DNA of 64,000 nucleotides, taken from assembly GCF_000518205.1 (NCBI RefSeq), contig NZ_JADD01000010.1:29997-93996 (forward strand). Direction: 5' to 3'. Made by a program: the position numbers and the translations under genes. A model generated the notes under the pieces. It worked only from the letters and a program-made list of their open reading frames with translations. It searched no databases and was not told where the DNA came from. Source of the DNA: Hutsoniella sourekii ATCC 700629 (GTDB lineage Bacteria; Bacillota; Bacilli; Lactobacillales; Aerococcaceae). The number at the start of each line of letters is the position of its first letter. Position 1 is the first letter of the stretch. Shown here in pieces: positions 8,793 to 17,608 of this stretch.

Positions 8793-10163
8793 ATGATATT
8801 ATTAATTATGGGTCTACTGATGATTATGTGTTTCGTCTATTTACTGTTGTCACAAAAATTAACTGTATTTGGATCGTTAATTATTGTCCCGTTAATCTTC
8901 GGTTTGTTGACGGTTGCTATCGGTGGGTATCGATTGTCTGATTTGTTCTCTTGGATATTTGAGGGGATATTCTTTTCAATCGATAATGCTTCAGGACAAT
9001 TGAATATTGGTGTAGCTCCGGCCGTCTTTCTTATATTATTTGCAATTGTCTATTTTAATTTGATGCTAGATATAGGATTATTTGATCCAATTATTTGTTT
9101 TTTTATCAAACAGATGAAATCAGATCCGCTTAGAGTAACAGTTTTGACAGTATTAACATCCATTGCTGTTTCATCAACAGGAGATACGACAACCACTGTT
9201 ATTATTTTACTTGCAGCATTTGTAGACTTATATCGACAATATAAAGTTAGATTGTGGATGTTAGCTATACTTATTATAGGACCGAATACTATTCTAAATA
9301 TGCTACCGTGGGGTGGACCTGCTGCAGTAATCTCTTCAGCTGTGAAGATTGATCTGGTAGATCTTTCTAATGCTTTGTGGCCAGGAATATTATTAGCTTT
9401 GGTCTATTGTATCGGGTTAGGAGTATATTTTGGGCTTCAGGAACGTAAGAGATTAAATTACCATTCGGATGACTTCCAACGCTTAGATAATTCCCAGGAA
9501 GAACAAATGGTTTTATCTGTTCGTAATCGAAAAAAAGAATTGAAAAAGCCAGAATATTTTTGGTTCAATTTATGCTGGACCATACTTGTATTGGGGTTAA
9601 TTGTATCCGGGACAACGCATGGATCAATTGCTTTCCTTATTGGTACGATTGTAGCCATGACAGTTAACTTTAAAAATACGAAAGAAATTAATCAATTAAT
9701 TGGTCGTTATATTGGAGATGCCATGCTTCCGCCTTTAGCTACTTTAGGAGCAGGTGTTTTTAGCGGAATATTGAATGGGTCAGGAATGAGTGGCGCCCTC
9801 GCAAGTGGAGCTACAGCTATTATGCCTAGTTTTCTAGGAAATCAGATTATAATAATTTATTGTTTTATAACTATATTTGGTCTTGTTTTCCTACCTCAAG
9901 AAGCTTATTACTTCGGTATATCAAGTGTAATGGCAAGAATAATGGAACAATTTGGTATTTCAAGAGTTCAGACAGCTGTTGCTTCAATGATGCCTCAAGC
10001 TTTTGGGATGATTTCACCCATAATTCCGGCATTGTATATCTTAACGGATCGAACAGAGCAGGACTTTCTAACCTATCAAAAAAGATATATTACTTATCTT
10101 TGGCCTATCTTCTTAATATTCGTTGTAGTTTATTCACTTACTGGTGCCTTTCCGATTACATAG
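8793..10163 (+). CDS. CitMHS-type organic-acid transporter
   Basis: The start is placed at ATG 8793, eight bases after AAGGAG (8781-8786), giving 456 residues; a longer frame from 8757 has no ribosome site. The protein is a string of about eleven hydrophobic helices with SSTGDTTTTVIIL (about residue 127) and ILNMLPWGGPAAV (about 168), and SGMSGALASGA later, resembling CitM/CitH metal-citrate symporters and related SLC13-type carriers. It follows aroD after a terminator and is not obviously divergent from or regulated with other genes. A di- or tricarboxylate or another acid from the quinate locus is a reasonable substrate guess; there is no direct proof. Confidence 0.8.
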   Translation: MILLIMGLLMIMCFVYLLLSQKLTVFGSLIIVPLIFGLLTVAIGGYRLSDLFSWIFEGIFFSIDNASGQLNIGVAPAVFLILFAIVYFNLMLDIGLFDPIICFFIKQMKSDPLRVTVLTVLTSIAVSSTGDTTTTVIILLAAFVDLYRQYKVRLWMLAILIIGPNTILNMLPWGGPAAVISSAVKIDLVDLSNALWPGILLALVYCIGLGVYFGLQERKRLNYHSDDFQRLDNSQEEQMVLSVRNRKKELKKPEYFWFNLCWTILVLGLIVSGTTHGSIAFLIGTIVAMTVNFKNTKEINQLIGRYIGDAMLPPLATLGAGVFSGILNGSGMSGALASGATAIMPSFLGNQIIIIYCFITIFGLVFLPQEAYYFGISSVMARIMEQFGISRVQTAVASMMPQAFGMISPIIPALYILTDRTEQDFLTYQKRYITYLWPIFLIFVVVYSLTGAFPIT

Positions 10164-10188
10164 CAAATTAGATTTTTTAGGAATTAAA

Positions 10189-10230
10189 AAATCCCGTTAT
10201 CTGTTTCTAAAATGAAAGATAACGGGATTT
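10189..10230. terminator. Bidirectional terminator
   Basis: A stem of about 13 bp (10189-10202 with 10217-10230) with A-rich left and T-rich right flanks sits between the CitMHS gene and the convergent HAD gene, able to stop transcription from both sides. Confidence 0.75.
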
Positions 10231-10281
10231 CTATTTGCAATCGAATACCTAATTTTGAGCTTATAAATTTTAAAGTACAGT

Positions 10282-11178
10282 CTACTTTTTATTAAACTCC
10301 TCCACAGTTCCAGTCAATTCTAAGGTCTTATTAATCGCCTTAGCTACTCCACCTTCATAGTTGCTAGCTGTGGTGAATTGGGCTACTTTTTTTACTGCTT
10401 CTTCAGCGTTCGCCATCGCATAACTATAGCCAGCAATTTCAAGCATCGTAAGGTCGTTCAGGTTATCACCAATTGTCATTGTATTTTCAAGGTTGTAGCC
10501 GTGATCTTTAGCATAACGTTTGATTGCTTGGCCTTTAGTGGCATCTTTATGCGATATTTCCAGGTTGTAATAGAAGGAACTGGTGACATAAAGATCCTCA
10601 TATTCCTGTTCGATTTCTTTCCAACTTGATTCAAAAGCAGATCGCCCCTCTTCAGAAATATAGACGATTTTGACAATTCGTTGTTGCTCTTCAGTTATCA
10701 GTTTCTTCAGATCTTCTCGGTAATCAATCGAGTTAACTTCGTGTGATTGGGTCGCTCTTTGACTAATCTCATCCACAGAAAGATCTGGATTCTGCTCACT
10801 AATTAATTTAGAAATCATCTTAATACGCTCTGTCTTCGAACTAGAGTAGACATTCTTAGAAGTCATAGCTTCGAGGTAGAAGCCTTGTTTTGTTCCATAA
10901 TCAATCAATTCTAACGCCACTTGGTCATCGATAGAAATTTCAAATTCAACATTACCCTCGCGGTCAAACTGAATCGCGCCATTTAGGCCTATAATTGGGC
11001 AACGAATACCAGCATTATCCAGAGGTACCTTAGCTTCAGTAAAATTTCTACCTGTACAGACGACAAAGGGAATACCTAGTCGATAGGTATGCATAATGGC
11101 ATCAATATTTTCTTGAGGGATCTCGAGTGTTTGATCAAGTAGGGTCCCATCCATATCAGAAGCAATAAATTCAAGCAT
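10282..11178 (-). CDS. Cof-type HAD phosphatase
   Basis: 298 residues of the Cof/YidA subfamily: SDMDGTLLD (residues 7-15), VCTGRNF near 40, the Lys in SHKDATKGQAI near 209, and GDNLNDLTMLEIAG near 237, with the large C2 cap between motifs II and III. These cytoplasmic enzymes dephosphorylate sugar phosphates, FMN or pyridoxal phosphate with broad specificity. It lies 21 bp behind the SorC-type regulator on the same strand and was probably transcribed with it, so a sugar-phosphate substrate connected to the phosphoketolase pathway is possible. It is one of three Cof-type paralogues in the window (others at 39038 and 45368). Confidence 0.88.
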   Translation of the reverse strand: MLEFIASDMDGTLLDQTLEIPQENIDAIMHTYRLGIPFVVCTGRNFTEAKVPLDNAGIRCPIIGLNGAIQFDREGNVEFEISIDDQVALELIDYGTKQGFYLEAMTSKNVYSSSKTERIKMISKLISEQNPDLSVDEISQRATQSHEVNSIDYREDLKKLITEEQQRIVKIVYISEEGRSAFESSWKEIEQEYEDLYVTSSFYYNLEISHKDATKGQAIKRYAKDHGYNLENTMTIGDNLNDLTMLEIAGYSYAMANAEEAVKKVAQFTTASNYEGGVAKAINKTLELTGTVEEFNKK

Positions 11179-11199
11179 AATAAATCTCCTTATTATTTT

Positions 11200-12135
11200 T
11201 TATAGAGTCAACAGTTTACTAGCTAACGTGTCAGTAGTGACAAGGATCGAAATGTGATTGGCATTCAATGCAGAGTGAATGGCTAAAGCTTTTTGGTCGC
11301 CCGTAACCACAGCCATGACCTCAGGGATATCTATGAAGGCATCAAGAGGTAAGCCAACAACCGACTTATTAATCGGATCATCTACAGCCATTCCGTTTCT
11401 ATCAAAGAAAATCGAATTAATCACACCGACTGCATCTTCTAACTCCAGGCGATCAACATCATTTTGATTAATATAGCCAATGCGCAACATATTGTTTTCC
11501 TGATGTAAAGATGATATACCAATTAATGCTAGGTCTACTTTTCTTCCTGATTGAAGGGTCGCACAAATAGCACTATTGTGAATCAATTCGTCATATAATA
11601 GATGATTTTTTGCCAGGGCCGGCGCATATAAGTAACTGGCTTGTCCTCTTGTCTTACGCGCTAAATCATAACAGAGCTGATTAGATTGGATGTCAAAGTA
11701 TTGGTCACTCAGACCACCAATTAGTGGTGTAATAGTCAATCCTCCCTGATCTTGATAGGGCAGAGCATCAATGACCCGTCTCAAGGTGCGCCCCCATGAG
11801 ACCCCAACTTTGGGATACTTGCTAATGTGTTCGTTTAGGTAATGAGCTGCTTGTTGAGAAACAATTTGTTGGACTTCTTCTGCTTTTAAGTCATAGGAAT
11901 CAACGACGATTGCATTGGTGAGTTGATATTTCTTCTCTAACTGCCGGGCCAGTCGGACCGAGTGAATAGACTCACTGGAGATATGAATGTGAACAATTCC
12001 CGCCTGCTTGGCATCATTCAGGTATTTGGCTATCAAAGACCTTGAGACCCCTCTCTGTCTGGCAATTTCAGCTTGCGTTAACCCCTCCTCATAATACATG
12101 GTAGCAACCTTAACGATTTCTTGGTCGATGGCCAT
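11200..12135 (-). CDS. SorC-family transcriptional regulator
   Basis: 311 residues: an N-terminal HTH (about 8-48; YYEEGLTQAEIARQRGVSRSLIAKYL) and a C-terminal sugar-phosphate-sensing domain of the SorC/CggR/DeoR(Bacillus) type with GVSWGRTL near 105 and ITPLIGGL near 128. Proteins of this family repress or activate sugar-catabolic genes and respond to phosphorylated sugars. It is divergent from the phosphoketolase gene with 179 bp between the starts, and the promoter there carries a 25-bp inverted repeat. Likely effector: a pentose- or hexose-phosphate of the phosphoketolase route (inference). Confidence 0.9.
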   Translation of the reverse strand: MAIDQEIVKVATMYYEEGLTQAEIARQRGVSRSLIAKYLNDAKQAGIVHIHISSESIHSVRLARQLEKKYQLTNAIVVDSYDLKAEEVQQIVSQQAAHYLNEHISKYPKVGVSWGRTLRRVIDALPYQDQGGLTITPLIGGLSDQYFDIQSNQLCYDLARKTRGQASYLYAPALAKNHLLYDELIHNSAICATLQSGRKVDLALIGISSLHQENNMLRIGYINQNDVDRLELEDAVGVINSIFFDRNGMAVDDPINKSVVGLPLDAFIDIPEVMAVVTGDQKALAIHSALNANHISILVTTDTLASKLLTL

Positions 12136-12237
12136 GGCGTCCCTCCTTCACCCATTTAATATACCATATTTCTAAATGGAATACGATTACAAGTCCCGTA
12201 AAGGCTGGAAAACAGCCGATATGTGAAACTATATTGA

Positions 12238-12262
12238 CATTTGTCACAACTGTTGACAAATG
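12238..12262. promoter_or_regulatory. Operator dyad overlapping the phosphoketolase promoter
   Basis: Perfect 9-bp inverted arms (CATTTGTCA at 12238-12246 and TGACAAATG at 12254-12262) are separated by 7 bp. The right arm covers the -35 box of the phosphoketolase promoter, so protein binding there should block RNA polymerase. The divergent SorC-type regulator is the obvious candidate. Confidence 0.65.
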
Positions 12263-12281
12263 AATTTAACTATACTATAAT
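12253..12281 (+). promoter_or_regulatory. Consensus sigma-A promoter for phosphoketolase
   Basis: TTGACA (12253-12258), 17-bp spacer, TATAAT (12276-12281): an exact match to the housekeeping consensus, 33 bp before the start codon. Such a strong promoter under a repressor-type dyad fits a major metabolic enzyme. Confidence 0.85.
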
Positions 12282-12314
12282 AAATTCATCACAAAGATAA
12301 AGGAGCCATAAATC

Positions 12315-14681
12315 ATGACAGATTTTGATAGCAAAGAATATTTAAATACCGTTGACAAATGGTGGCGGGCTGCAAACTATTTAGCTGTTGGACAGATGTA
12401 CTTAAGAAATAATCCTCTACTAGAAGGGGAAGTTACTTCTGACGACATTAAAGTGACGCCAATTGGTCACTGGGGAACAATTGCTGGCCAAAACTTCGTC
12501 TATGCACACTTAAACCGAGCCATTAACAAATATGACTTGAACATGTTCTATATTTCTGGTCCTGGACATGGTGGACAAGTCATGCAAACGAATGCTTATC
12601 TTGATGGAACTTGGACGGAACATTACCCAGAAATTACTCAAGATAAAGAAGGAATGAAGACTTTCTTCAAGAAATTCTCATTCCCAGGAGGAACAGGATC
12701 TCACGCTACCTCAGAAATTCCTGGATCCATCCACGAAGGTGGGGAACTAGGCTATTCTGTGTCTCACGCAGGTGGGGCTATTCTGGATAATCCAGATGTT
12801 ATTGCAGCAGTAGTCGTAGGTGACGGTGAAGCTGAAACAGGCCCTCTAGCAGGTAGTTGGATGGTTAATACCTTTATCAACCCAGTCACTGATGGCGCTA
12901 TTCTACCTTTCTTATATTTAAATGGTGGAAAGATTTCTAACCCAACGATTCTAGAGCGTAAATCCAATGAAGATCTAATAAAATACTTCCAAGGACTTGG
13001 ATGGGACCCAGTGGTTGTTGAAGGTACTGATCCTGAAAAAGTCCACCCTATGATGGCTGAAAAATTAGACTATGCTATCGAAAAAATCAAGTCTATTCAA
13101 GAAGAAGCTCGTAAAGGTTCTGCAGAAGAAGCTACCATGCCTGCTTGGCCATTGATTCTTTACCGGACACCTAAGGGTTGGACGGGTCCTAAGACTTGGG
13201 ACGGGGATGATATTGAAGGTTCCTTCCGTGCTCACCAAGTACCAATCCCAGTTAATGCTGGCAATATGGATACAGCCGATGCCTTGATTGACTGGATGAA
13301 GTCCTACAAGCCTGAAGAGTTGTTCAATGAAGACGGAAGTCCTGTTCAAGAATTAGTTGACTTCGCACCGAAAGGTGACCAGAGAATGGCATCTAATCCA
13401 ATCACTAATGGAGGTATTGACAGCCGCCCATTAGACCTACCTGATTGGAAGGACTACACCCTAGACATTGGAACACCTGGATCACGTGAAGCCCAAGACA
13501 TGATTGAATTGGGTGGGTATGTACGTGATGTAATTACTGAAAACCCAGATAACTTCCGTGTCTTTGGACCAGACGAGACCAAGTCTAACCGCTTGAATAA
13601 GGTCTTCGAAGTGACGAACCGTCAATGGTTGGAACCAATCAAAGATAACTTTGATGAAGCCGTCGCGCCATCAGGACGAGTCATTGATTCGCAATTATCT
13701 GAACACCAAATGGAAGGTCTATTAGAAGCCTACGCATTAACAGGTCGTCATGGTTTCTTCGCTTCTTATGAAGCCTTCTTTAGAACAGTTGATTCCATGA
13801 TTACCCAACACTTCAAATGGATTCGTGAAGCTTCTGAATTCAAGTGGCATAAACCTTATAAATCACTAAACTTAATGAGTTGTTCAACTGTCTTCCAACA
13901 AGACCACAATGGATACACTCACCAAGATCCAGGTTTATTGACTCACTTATCTGAGAAGAAGGGCGAATTTATCCGTGCATACTTACCAGCGGATACTAAC
14001 TCATTGCTAGCTGTGATGGATGAAGTCTTATCTTCTGAAAACCGTATCAACTATATGGTTACTTCTAAGCATCCACGTCCACAGTTCTATACAGCCGAAG
14101 AAGCAGAAGTACTGGTGAAAGATGGTTATAAGGTTATTGATTGGGCTTCAACAGTTGAAGAAGGACAAGAACCTGATGTTGTAATTGCAGCAGCTGGTAC
14201 TGAACCAAACTTTGAAGCGATTGCAGCTATCTCATACTTGGTTAAGGCTTTCCCTGACTTGAAGATCCGCTTTGTCAACGTTGTGGACTTGTTCCGCTTA
14301 CGTCATCCAGACATTGATCCGCGTGGATTAAGTGATGAAGAATTTGATGCTGTCTTCACGACTGACAAGCCAGTATTCTTCAACTTCCACTCATTTGAAG
14401 GATTATTGCGTGACATCTTCTTTGATCGTCACAACCATAATTTATATCCTCATGGTTACCGTGAAGAAGGGGCAATTACGACACCATTTGATATGCGTGT
14501 TCACAGTGAACTAGACCGCTTCAACCTATCCGCTCACGTAGCAGACGTTGTTCTTGGTGAAGAAGCCAAAGACTTTGTTGCTGAAATGAAAGGTAAAGTG
14601 GCTGAACATAAAGAGTATATCAAGGAAAATGGTACCGATATGCCAGAAGTCAAAGAATGGAAATGGGAACCAATTAAATAA
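12315..14681 (+). CDS. xpkA: Xylulose-5-phosphate/fructose-6-phosphate phosphoketolase
   Basis: 788 residues, the normal length for this thiamine-diphosphate enzyme. Hallmarks: [15 protein letters not shown] near the start, [19 protein letters not shown] near 80, [10 protein letters not shown], the TPP-binding [11 protein letters not shown] with Asn-Gly-Gly-Lys after it, and [19 protein letters not shown] in the second half. It cleaves xylulose-5-P (and perhaps fructose-6-P) with phosphate to acetyl phosphate plus glyceraldehyde-3-P or erythrose-4-P, the key step of heterofermentation. It is monocistronic: consensus promoter upstream, terminator directly downstream, and a divergent SorC regulator. 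Confidence 0.97.
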   Translation: MTDFDSKEYLNTVDKWWRAANYLAVGQMYLRNNPLLEGEVTSDDIKVTPIGHWGTIAGQNFVYAHLNRAINKYDLNMFYISGPGHGGQVMQTNAYLDGTWTEHYPEITQDKEGMKTFFKKFSFPGGTGSHATSEIPGSIHEGGELGYSVSHAGGAILDNPDVIAAVVVGDGEAETGPLAGSWMVNTFINPVTDGAILPFLYLNGGKISNPTILERKSNEDLIKYFQGLGWDPVVVEGTDPEKVHPMMAEKLDYAIEKIKSIQEEARKGSAEEATMPAWPLILYRTPKGWTGPKTWDGDDIEGSFRAHQVPIPVNAGNMDTADALIDWMKSYKPEELFNEDGSPVQELVDFAPKGDQRMASNPITNGGIDSRPLDLPDWKDYTLDIGTPGSREAQDMIELGGYVRDVITENPDNFRVFGPDETKSNRLNKVFEVTNRQWLEPIKDNFDEAVAPSGRVIDSQLSEHQMEGLLEAYALTGRHGFFASYEAFFRTVDSMITQHFKWIREASEFKWHKPYKSLNLMSCSTVFQQDHNGYTHQDPGLLTHLSEKKGEFIRAYLPADTNSLLAVMDEVLSSENRINYMVTSKHPRPQFYTAEEAEVLVKDGYKVIDWASTVEEGQEPDVVIAAAGTEPNFEAIAAISYLVKAFPDLKIRFVNVVDLFRLRHPDIDPRGLSDEEFDAVFTTDKPVFFNFHSFEGLLRDIFFDRHNHNLYPHGYREEGAITTPFDMRVHSELDRFNLSAHVADVVLGEEAKDFVAEMKGKVAEHKEYIKENGTDMPEVKEWKWEPIK

Positions 14682-14697
14682 TTAATGATTAGACTTG

Positions 14698-14729
14698 GGT
14701 TGGTGGATAACTTCCACCAACCTTTTTTT
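14698..14729 (+). terminator. Terminator of xpkA
   Basis: A 10-bp perfect stem (14698-14707 with 14713-14722) with a 5-nt loop and seven Ts. Confidence 0.9.
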
Positions 14730-14794
14730 ATTGGTTAGGGCTATTATCTTAACTAACAACTATTATAATAGAAGCAGTAGATAGGGGGAGTTGG

Positions 14795-15427
14795 ATGAAA
14801 CTTGAATTTTGTGCGGAAAACTTCACAGACATTCCGAGGAAGATTGACCAAGGGGCGAGCCGAATTGAACTATGTGACAACTTAGCCCAAGGTGGGACTA
14901 CGCCTAGCTATGGGGTGATTGAGCATAGCTTGGCTTATTGCCAAACTCGAGGGATACCTGTTATGGTGATGGCTCGGTGTCGGGGTGGCAACTTCAATTA
15001 CAATCAATGGGAAAAGCAGATCATGTTAGATGATGCCAAGGTGATCCTCGAACTCGGTGCCAATGGTTTAGTATGTGGTGGGCTGATTGGGAAGCAATTA
15101 GATACGGACTTACTTGAATCATTAAGTCGCTTAGCCAAGACTTATCAGGCGGAACTTACTTTTCATATGGCATTTGACCAATTGACTAAAGATCAGCAAC
15201 TACTAGCTATTGATCAACTCGCTCAGATGGGTTTCCAGCGGATCTTGACCCATGGTGGTTCCATGGATGCACCCATCATGGATCATGTCGAGTGGTTAAG
15301 CCAACTGATTGATTATGCCAGTCAACGCATCGTAATTATGCCAGGTGGTGGCATCACTCGAGATAATCTGGCTGACTTACACGCGCGTCTTCAGGTAAAT
15401 GAATATCATGGGAGCCGAATTGTTTAG
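14795..15427 (+). CDS. cutC: CutC-family TIM-barrel protein
   Basis: 210 residues matching the CutC family from end to end: KLEFCAENF at the N-terminus, RIELCDNLAQGGTTPSYG near 23, PVMVMARCRGGNFNY near 54, LGANGLVCGGL near 88, TFHMAFDQ near 121 and ILTHGGS near 149. CutC was linked to copper homeostasis in E. coli and Enterococcus, but the link is disputed and the real reaction is unknown. AGGGGGAG precedes the ATG. It lies between phosphoketolase and the amino-sugar genes with its own spacing, so its functional partner is unclear. Confidence 0.9.
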   Translation: MKLEFCAENFTDIPRKIDQGASRIELCDNLAQGGTTPSYGVIEHSLAYCQTRGIPVMVMARCRGGNFNYNQWEKQIMLDDAKVILELGANGLVCGGLIGKQLDTDLLESLSRLAKTYQAELTFHMAFDQLTKDQQLLAIDQLAQMGFQRILTHGGSMDAPIMDHVEWLSQLIDYASQRIVIMPGGGITRDNLADLHARLQVNEYHGSRIV

Positions 15428-15443
15428 AAAATAAGAAAAGTCA

Positions 15444-15472
15444 TAGAAAGTAAGAGCTGTTTATTTTATAAT
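15444..15472 (+). promoter_or_regulatory. Putative promoter for the nagA operon
   Basis: TAGAAA (15444-15449), 17 bp, TATAAT (15467-15472). The -10 is perfect and the -35 matches four of six positions. It lies 50 bp before the likely nagA start and suggests the nagA-PTS genes are not merely read through from cutC. Confidence 0.5.
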
Positions 15473-15521
15473 AATTGAGTGTTTGTTTGGTTTGTTTTCT
15501 GGAAAGAATAGGGGTTTAGTG

Positions 15522-16670
15522 ATGTATTATCAAGCAAGACAAATTATTCTTGAAGATCAGGTGGTTCATCAAGGCTACTTAGAAGTAGTGGCTGGCAAGG
15601 TTGTGGCCATTCATCAGGATCGTCCACAGTTTGGCACTATTGATGAGACTTATGCTGAAGCGATTATTGCTCCTGGTCTGGTTGATACCCATATCCATGG
15701 CTATGGATCATATGATGTGATGGATAACAGCAAAGAAGGCTTACAAGTGATTGCACAGGGACTTCTTGAATGTGGGGTTACCTCATGGCTTCCGACCACT
15801 TTAACAGCGAGTATTGAGGAATTATCGGCAGTTGTCGCTGGGATAGCTGATTGCTATCAAGATTTATCCGGAGCTCGAGTTCAAGGTATTTTTTTGGAGG
15901 GGCCATATTTTACCGAGAAGTATAAGGGCGCTCAGAATGCTAAATACATGTCTGACCCTTCCATAGACCAACTGGCCCAATGGATAGACCTGGCTCAAGG
16001 ACTACCTCTTAAGATTGCTATTGCCCCAGAAAGAAGGGGCGTGGATGCTTTTACCCGTTATGCGGTTGAACAAGGGGTAGCGGTAGCCCTTGCTCATTCA
16101 GATGCCACTTATGATCAAGCCATGGCAGCTGTCCAAGCCGGTGCTTCGATCTTTGTTCATACCTATAATGGCATGAGTGGCCTTCATCACCGTGAGCCTG
16201 GAATGGTCGGAGCAGCCTTGACAGCCAATCAAGTGTTTGCTGAATTAATTTGTGATGGTCATCATGTTCATCCAGCTGCAGCTAAAATAGTCACTCAGTG
16301 TCGCGGATTTGATGAGACGGTGCTCATTACTGACTGTATGCGAGCGGGTGGAATCGGGGAAGGGCCTTCTAAATTAGGAGAGTTAGAGGTTATGGTTCAT
16401 GATGGCAAAGCTACCTTGGTTGATGGTGGGAACCTGGCTGGATCGATTCTAACCCTGATTGAAAGTGTCCAAAATGTTGTAGCTTGGGGACTAGCCCCTC
16501 TAGAGCAAGCATTGAGAATGGCCTCCTGGGTCCCTGCTCAGTCGGTGGGTATTGAGGACCGTTGTGGATGTCTAGCTCCTGGTTACCCGGCTGACTTCAT
16601 TGTTGTCGATGACCAAGCACACTTATTAGCTACTTATCTTGCCGGAGAAGAAGTTTATAGCCAGCTCTAA
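15522..16670 (+). CDS. nagA: N-acetylglucosamine-6-phosphate deacetylase
   Basis: The start is set at ATG 15522, seven bases after AGGGG; a TTG at 15483 would add 13 residues without a ribosome site. The 382-residue protein has the amidohydrolase metal motif DTHIHGYGSYD (H57, H59), EGPYF near 130, ALAHSDATYDQ near 193, HTYNGM near 214 and LITDCM near 270. It converts GlcNAc-6-P to glucosamine-6-P plus acetate. The following genes encode a TIM-barrel-like protein and a glucose/GlcNAc-family PTS permease, so uptake and deacetylation of an N-acetylated amino sugar is the likely pathway. nagB is not in the window. Confidence 0.93.
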   Translation: MYYQARQIILEDQVVHQGYLEVVAGKVVAIHQDRPQFGTIDETYAEAIIAPGLVDTHIHGYGSYDVMDNSKEGLQVIAQGLLECGVTSWLPTTLTASIEELSAVVAGIADCYQDLSGARVQGIFLEGPYFTEKYKGAQNAKYMSDPSIDQLAQWIDLAQGLPLKIAIAPERRGVDAFTRYAVEQGVAVALAHSDATYDQAMAAVQAGASIFVHTYNGMSGLHHREPGMVGAALTANQVFAELICDGHHVHPAAAKIVTQCRGFDETVLITDCMRAGGIGEGPSKLGELEVMVHDGKATLVDGGNLAGSILTLIESVQNVVAWGLAPLEQALRMASWVPAQSVGIEDRCGCLAPGYPADFIVVDDQAHLLATYLAGEEVYSQL

Positions 16671-16690
16671 GTATAGAAAGGAAAAGCAAT

Positions 16691-17584
16691 ATGAAACGAT
16701 TAATATCATGTTATGCTAGTGATTTGAAGAATCGATCGCGGGCTGAACTCAAGCAATCCATTCAAGCGAGTGAAGGGCGAACAGTTCTAGCGGAGACAGT
16801 AGTTACAGCTAGTCCCTTGTTAGAAGGGGTCACAAATGCTGAAGTGATGGCAGCTTTTGGAGCGGATATGATTTGCTTGAATGAGCTGGATGTCTTTGAT
16901 CCGCAAATTGTTGGTTTTGACTGTAAAGATAACCCCATTGCTGAGATCAAACGCTTAACTGGCCGACTGGTTGGGATCAACTTAGAGCCAGTCGACGAGG
17001 CAGGTGAAGTGATGGATGTTAAAGTCAATCTGGTCCCTGGTCGTCGGGCTAGTAAAGGGGCCTTTCAAGCAGCTCAAGACTTGGGAGTGGACTTTATCAT
17101 GATAACTGGAAATCCTTCGACAGGGGTGACCAATCAAGGAATTTTACAGGCGATTTCAACAGGGCGTGAGTTCTTTCAAGGGCTTTTATTTGCTGGAAAA
17201 ATGCACGGAGCGGGTGTGGCTGAATCAGTCATTAATCAAGGTGATTTAGAAAACTTTATCGAATCGGGAGCAGATGGTGTGTTGATTCCTACGGTTGGCA
17301 CGGTTCCTGGTGTCACCCTAGAAGAGACCCACCAAGCCTGTAGCCGTGTTCATCAACTGGGTGGCTTGGTGATGTCTACTATAGGGACTAGCCAAGAAAG
17401 TGCTGATGAAGACACGATTCGTCGCTTCGCCCTAGCCAATAAACAAACAGGCTCTGACATTCACCACATTGGTGATGGAGGGTATGGTCGGATGCCCCTC
17501 CCAGAAAATATTACCGCATTAAGTATTGTTGTTCGCGGTAAGCGTCATACTTATTTTAAGATGGCGCAGTCAATCTTACGTTAA
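16691..17584 (+). CDS. Uncharacterised TIM-barrel-like protein of a PTS-linked family
   Basis: 297 residues, soluble. I do not recognise a characterised family. Alternating hydrophobic strands and Gly-rich turns (FGADMICLNEL near 56, RLVGINLEP near 89, GVDFIMITGNPSTGVT near 128, GADGVLIPTVGTVPG near 194, GLVMSTIGTSQ near 227, IHHIGDGGYGRMP near 257) suggest a beta/alpha barrel binding a phosphate at the C-terminal Gly loops. It has no HAD motif, although I recall relatives being labelled HAD-like in databases. It is 20 bp after nagA and 24 bp before the PTS gene, so it is co-transcribed and likely acts on the PTS product, for instance as an epimerase, isomerase or lyase of an amino-sugar phosphate. 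That role is inference. Confidence 0.7.
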   Translation: MKRLISCYASDLKNRSRAELKQSIQASEGRTVLAETVVTASPLLEGVTNAEVMAAFGADMICLNELDVFDPQIVGFDCKDNPIAEIKRLTGRLVGINLEPVDEAGEVMDVKVNLVPGRRASKGAFQAAQDLGVDFIMITGNPSTGVTNQGILQAISTGREFFQGLLFAGKMHGAGVAESVINQGDLENFIESGADGVLIPTVGTVPGVTLEETHQACSRVHQLGGLVMSTIGTSQESADEDTIRRFALANKQTGSDIHHIGDGGYGRMPLPENITALSIVVRGKRHTYFKMAQSILR

Positions 17585-17608
17585 TTAGACAGAATTGAGG
17601 AATATTAT

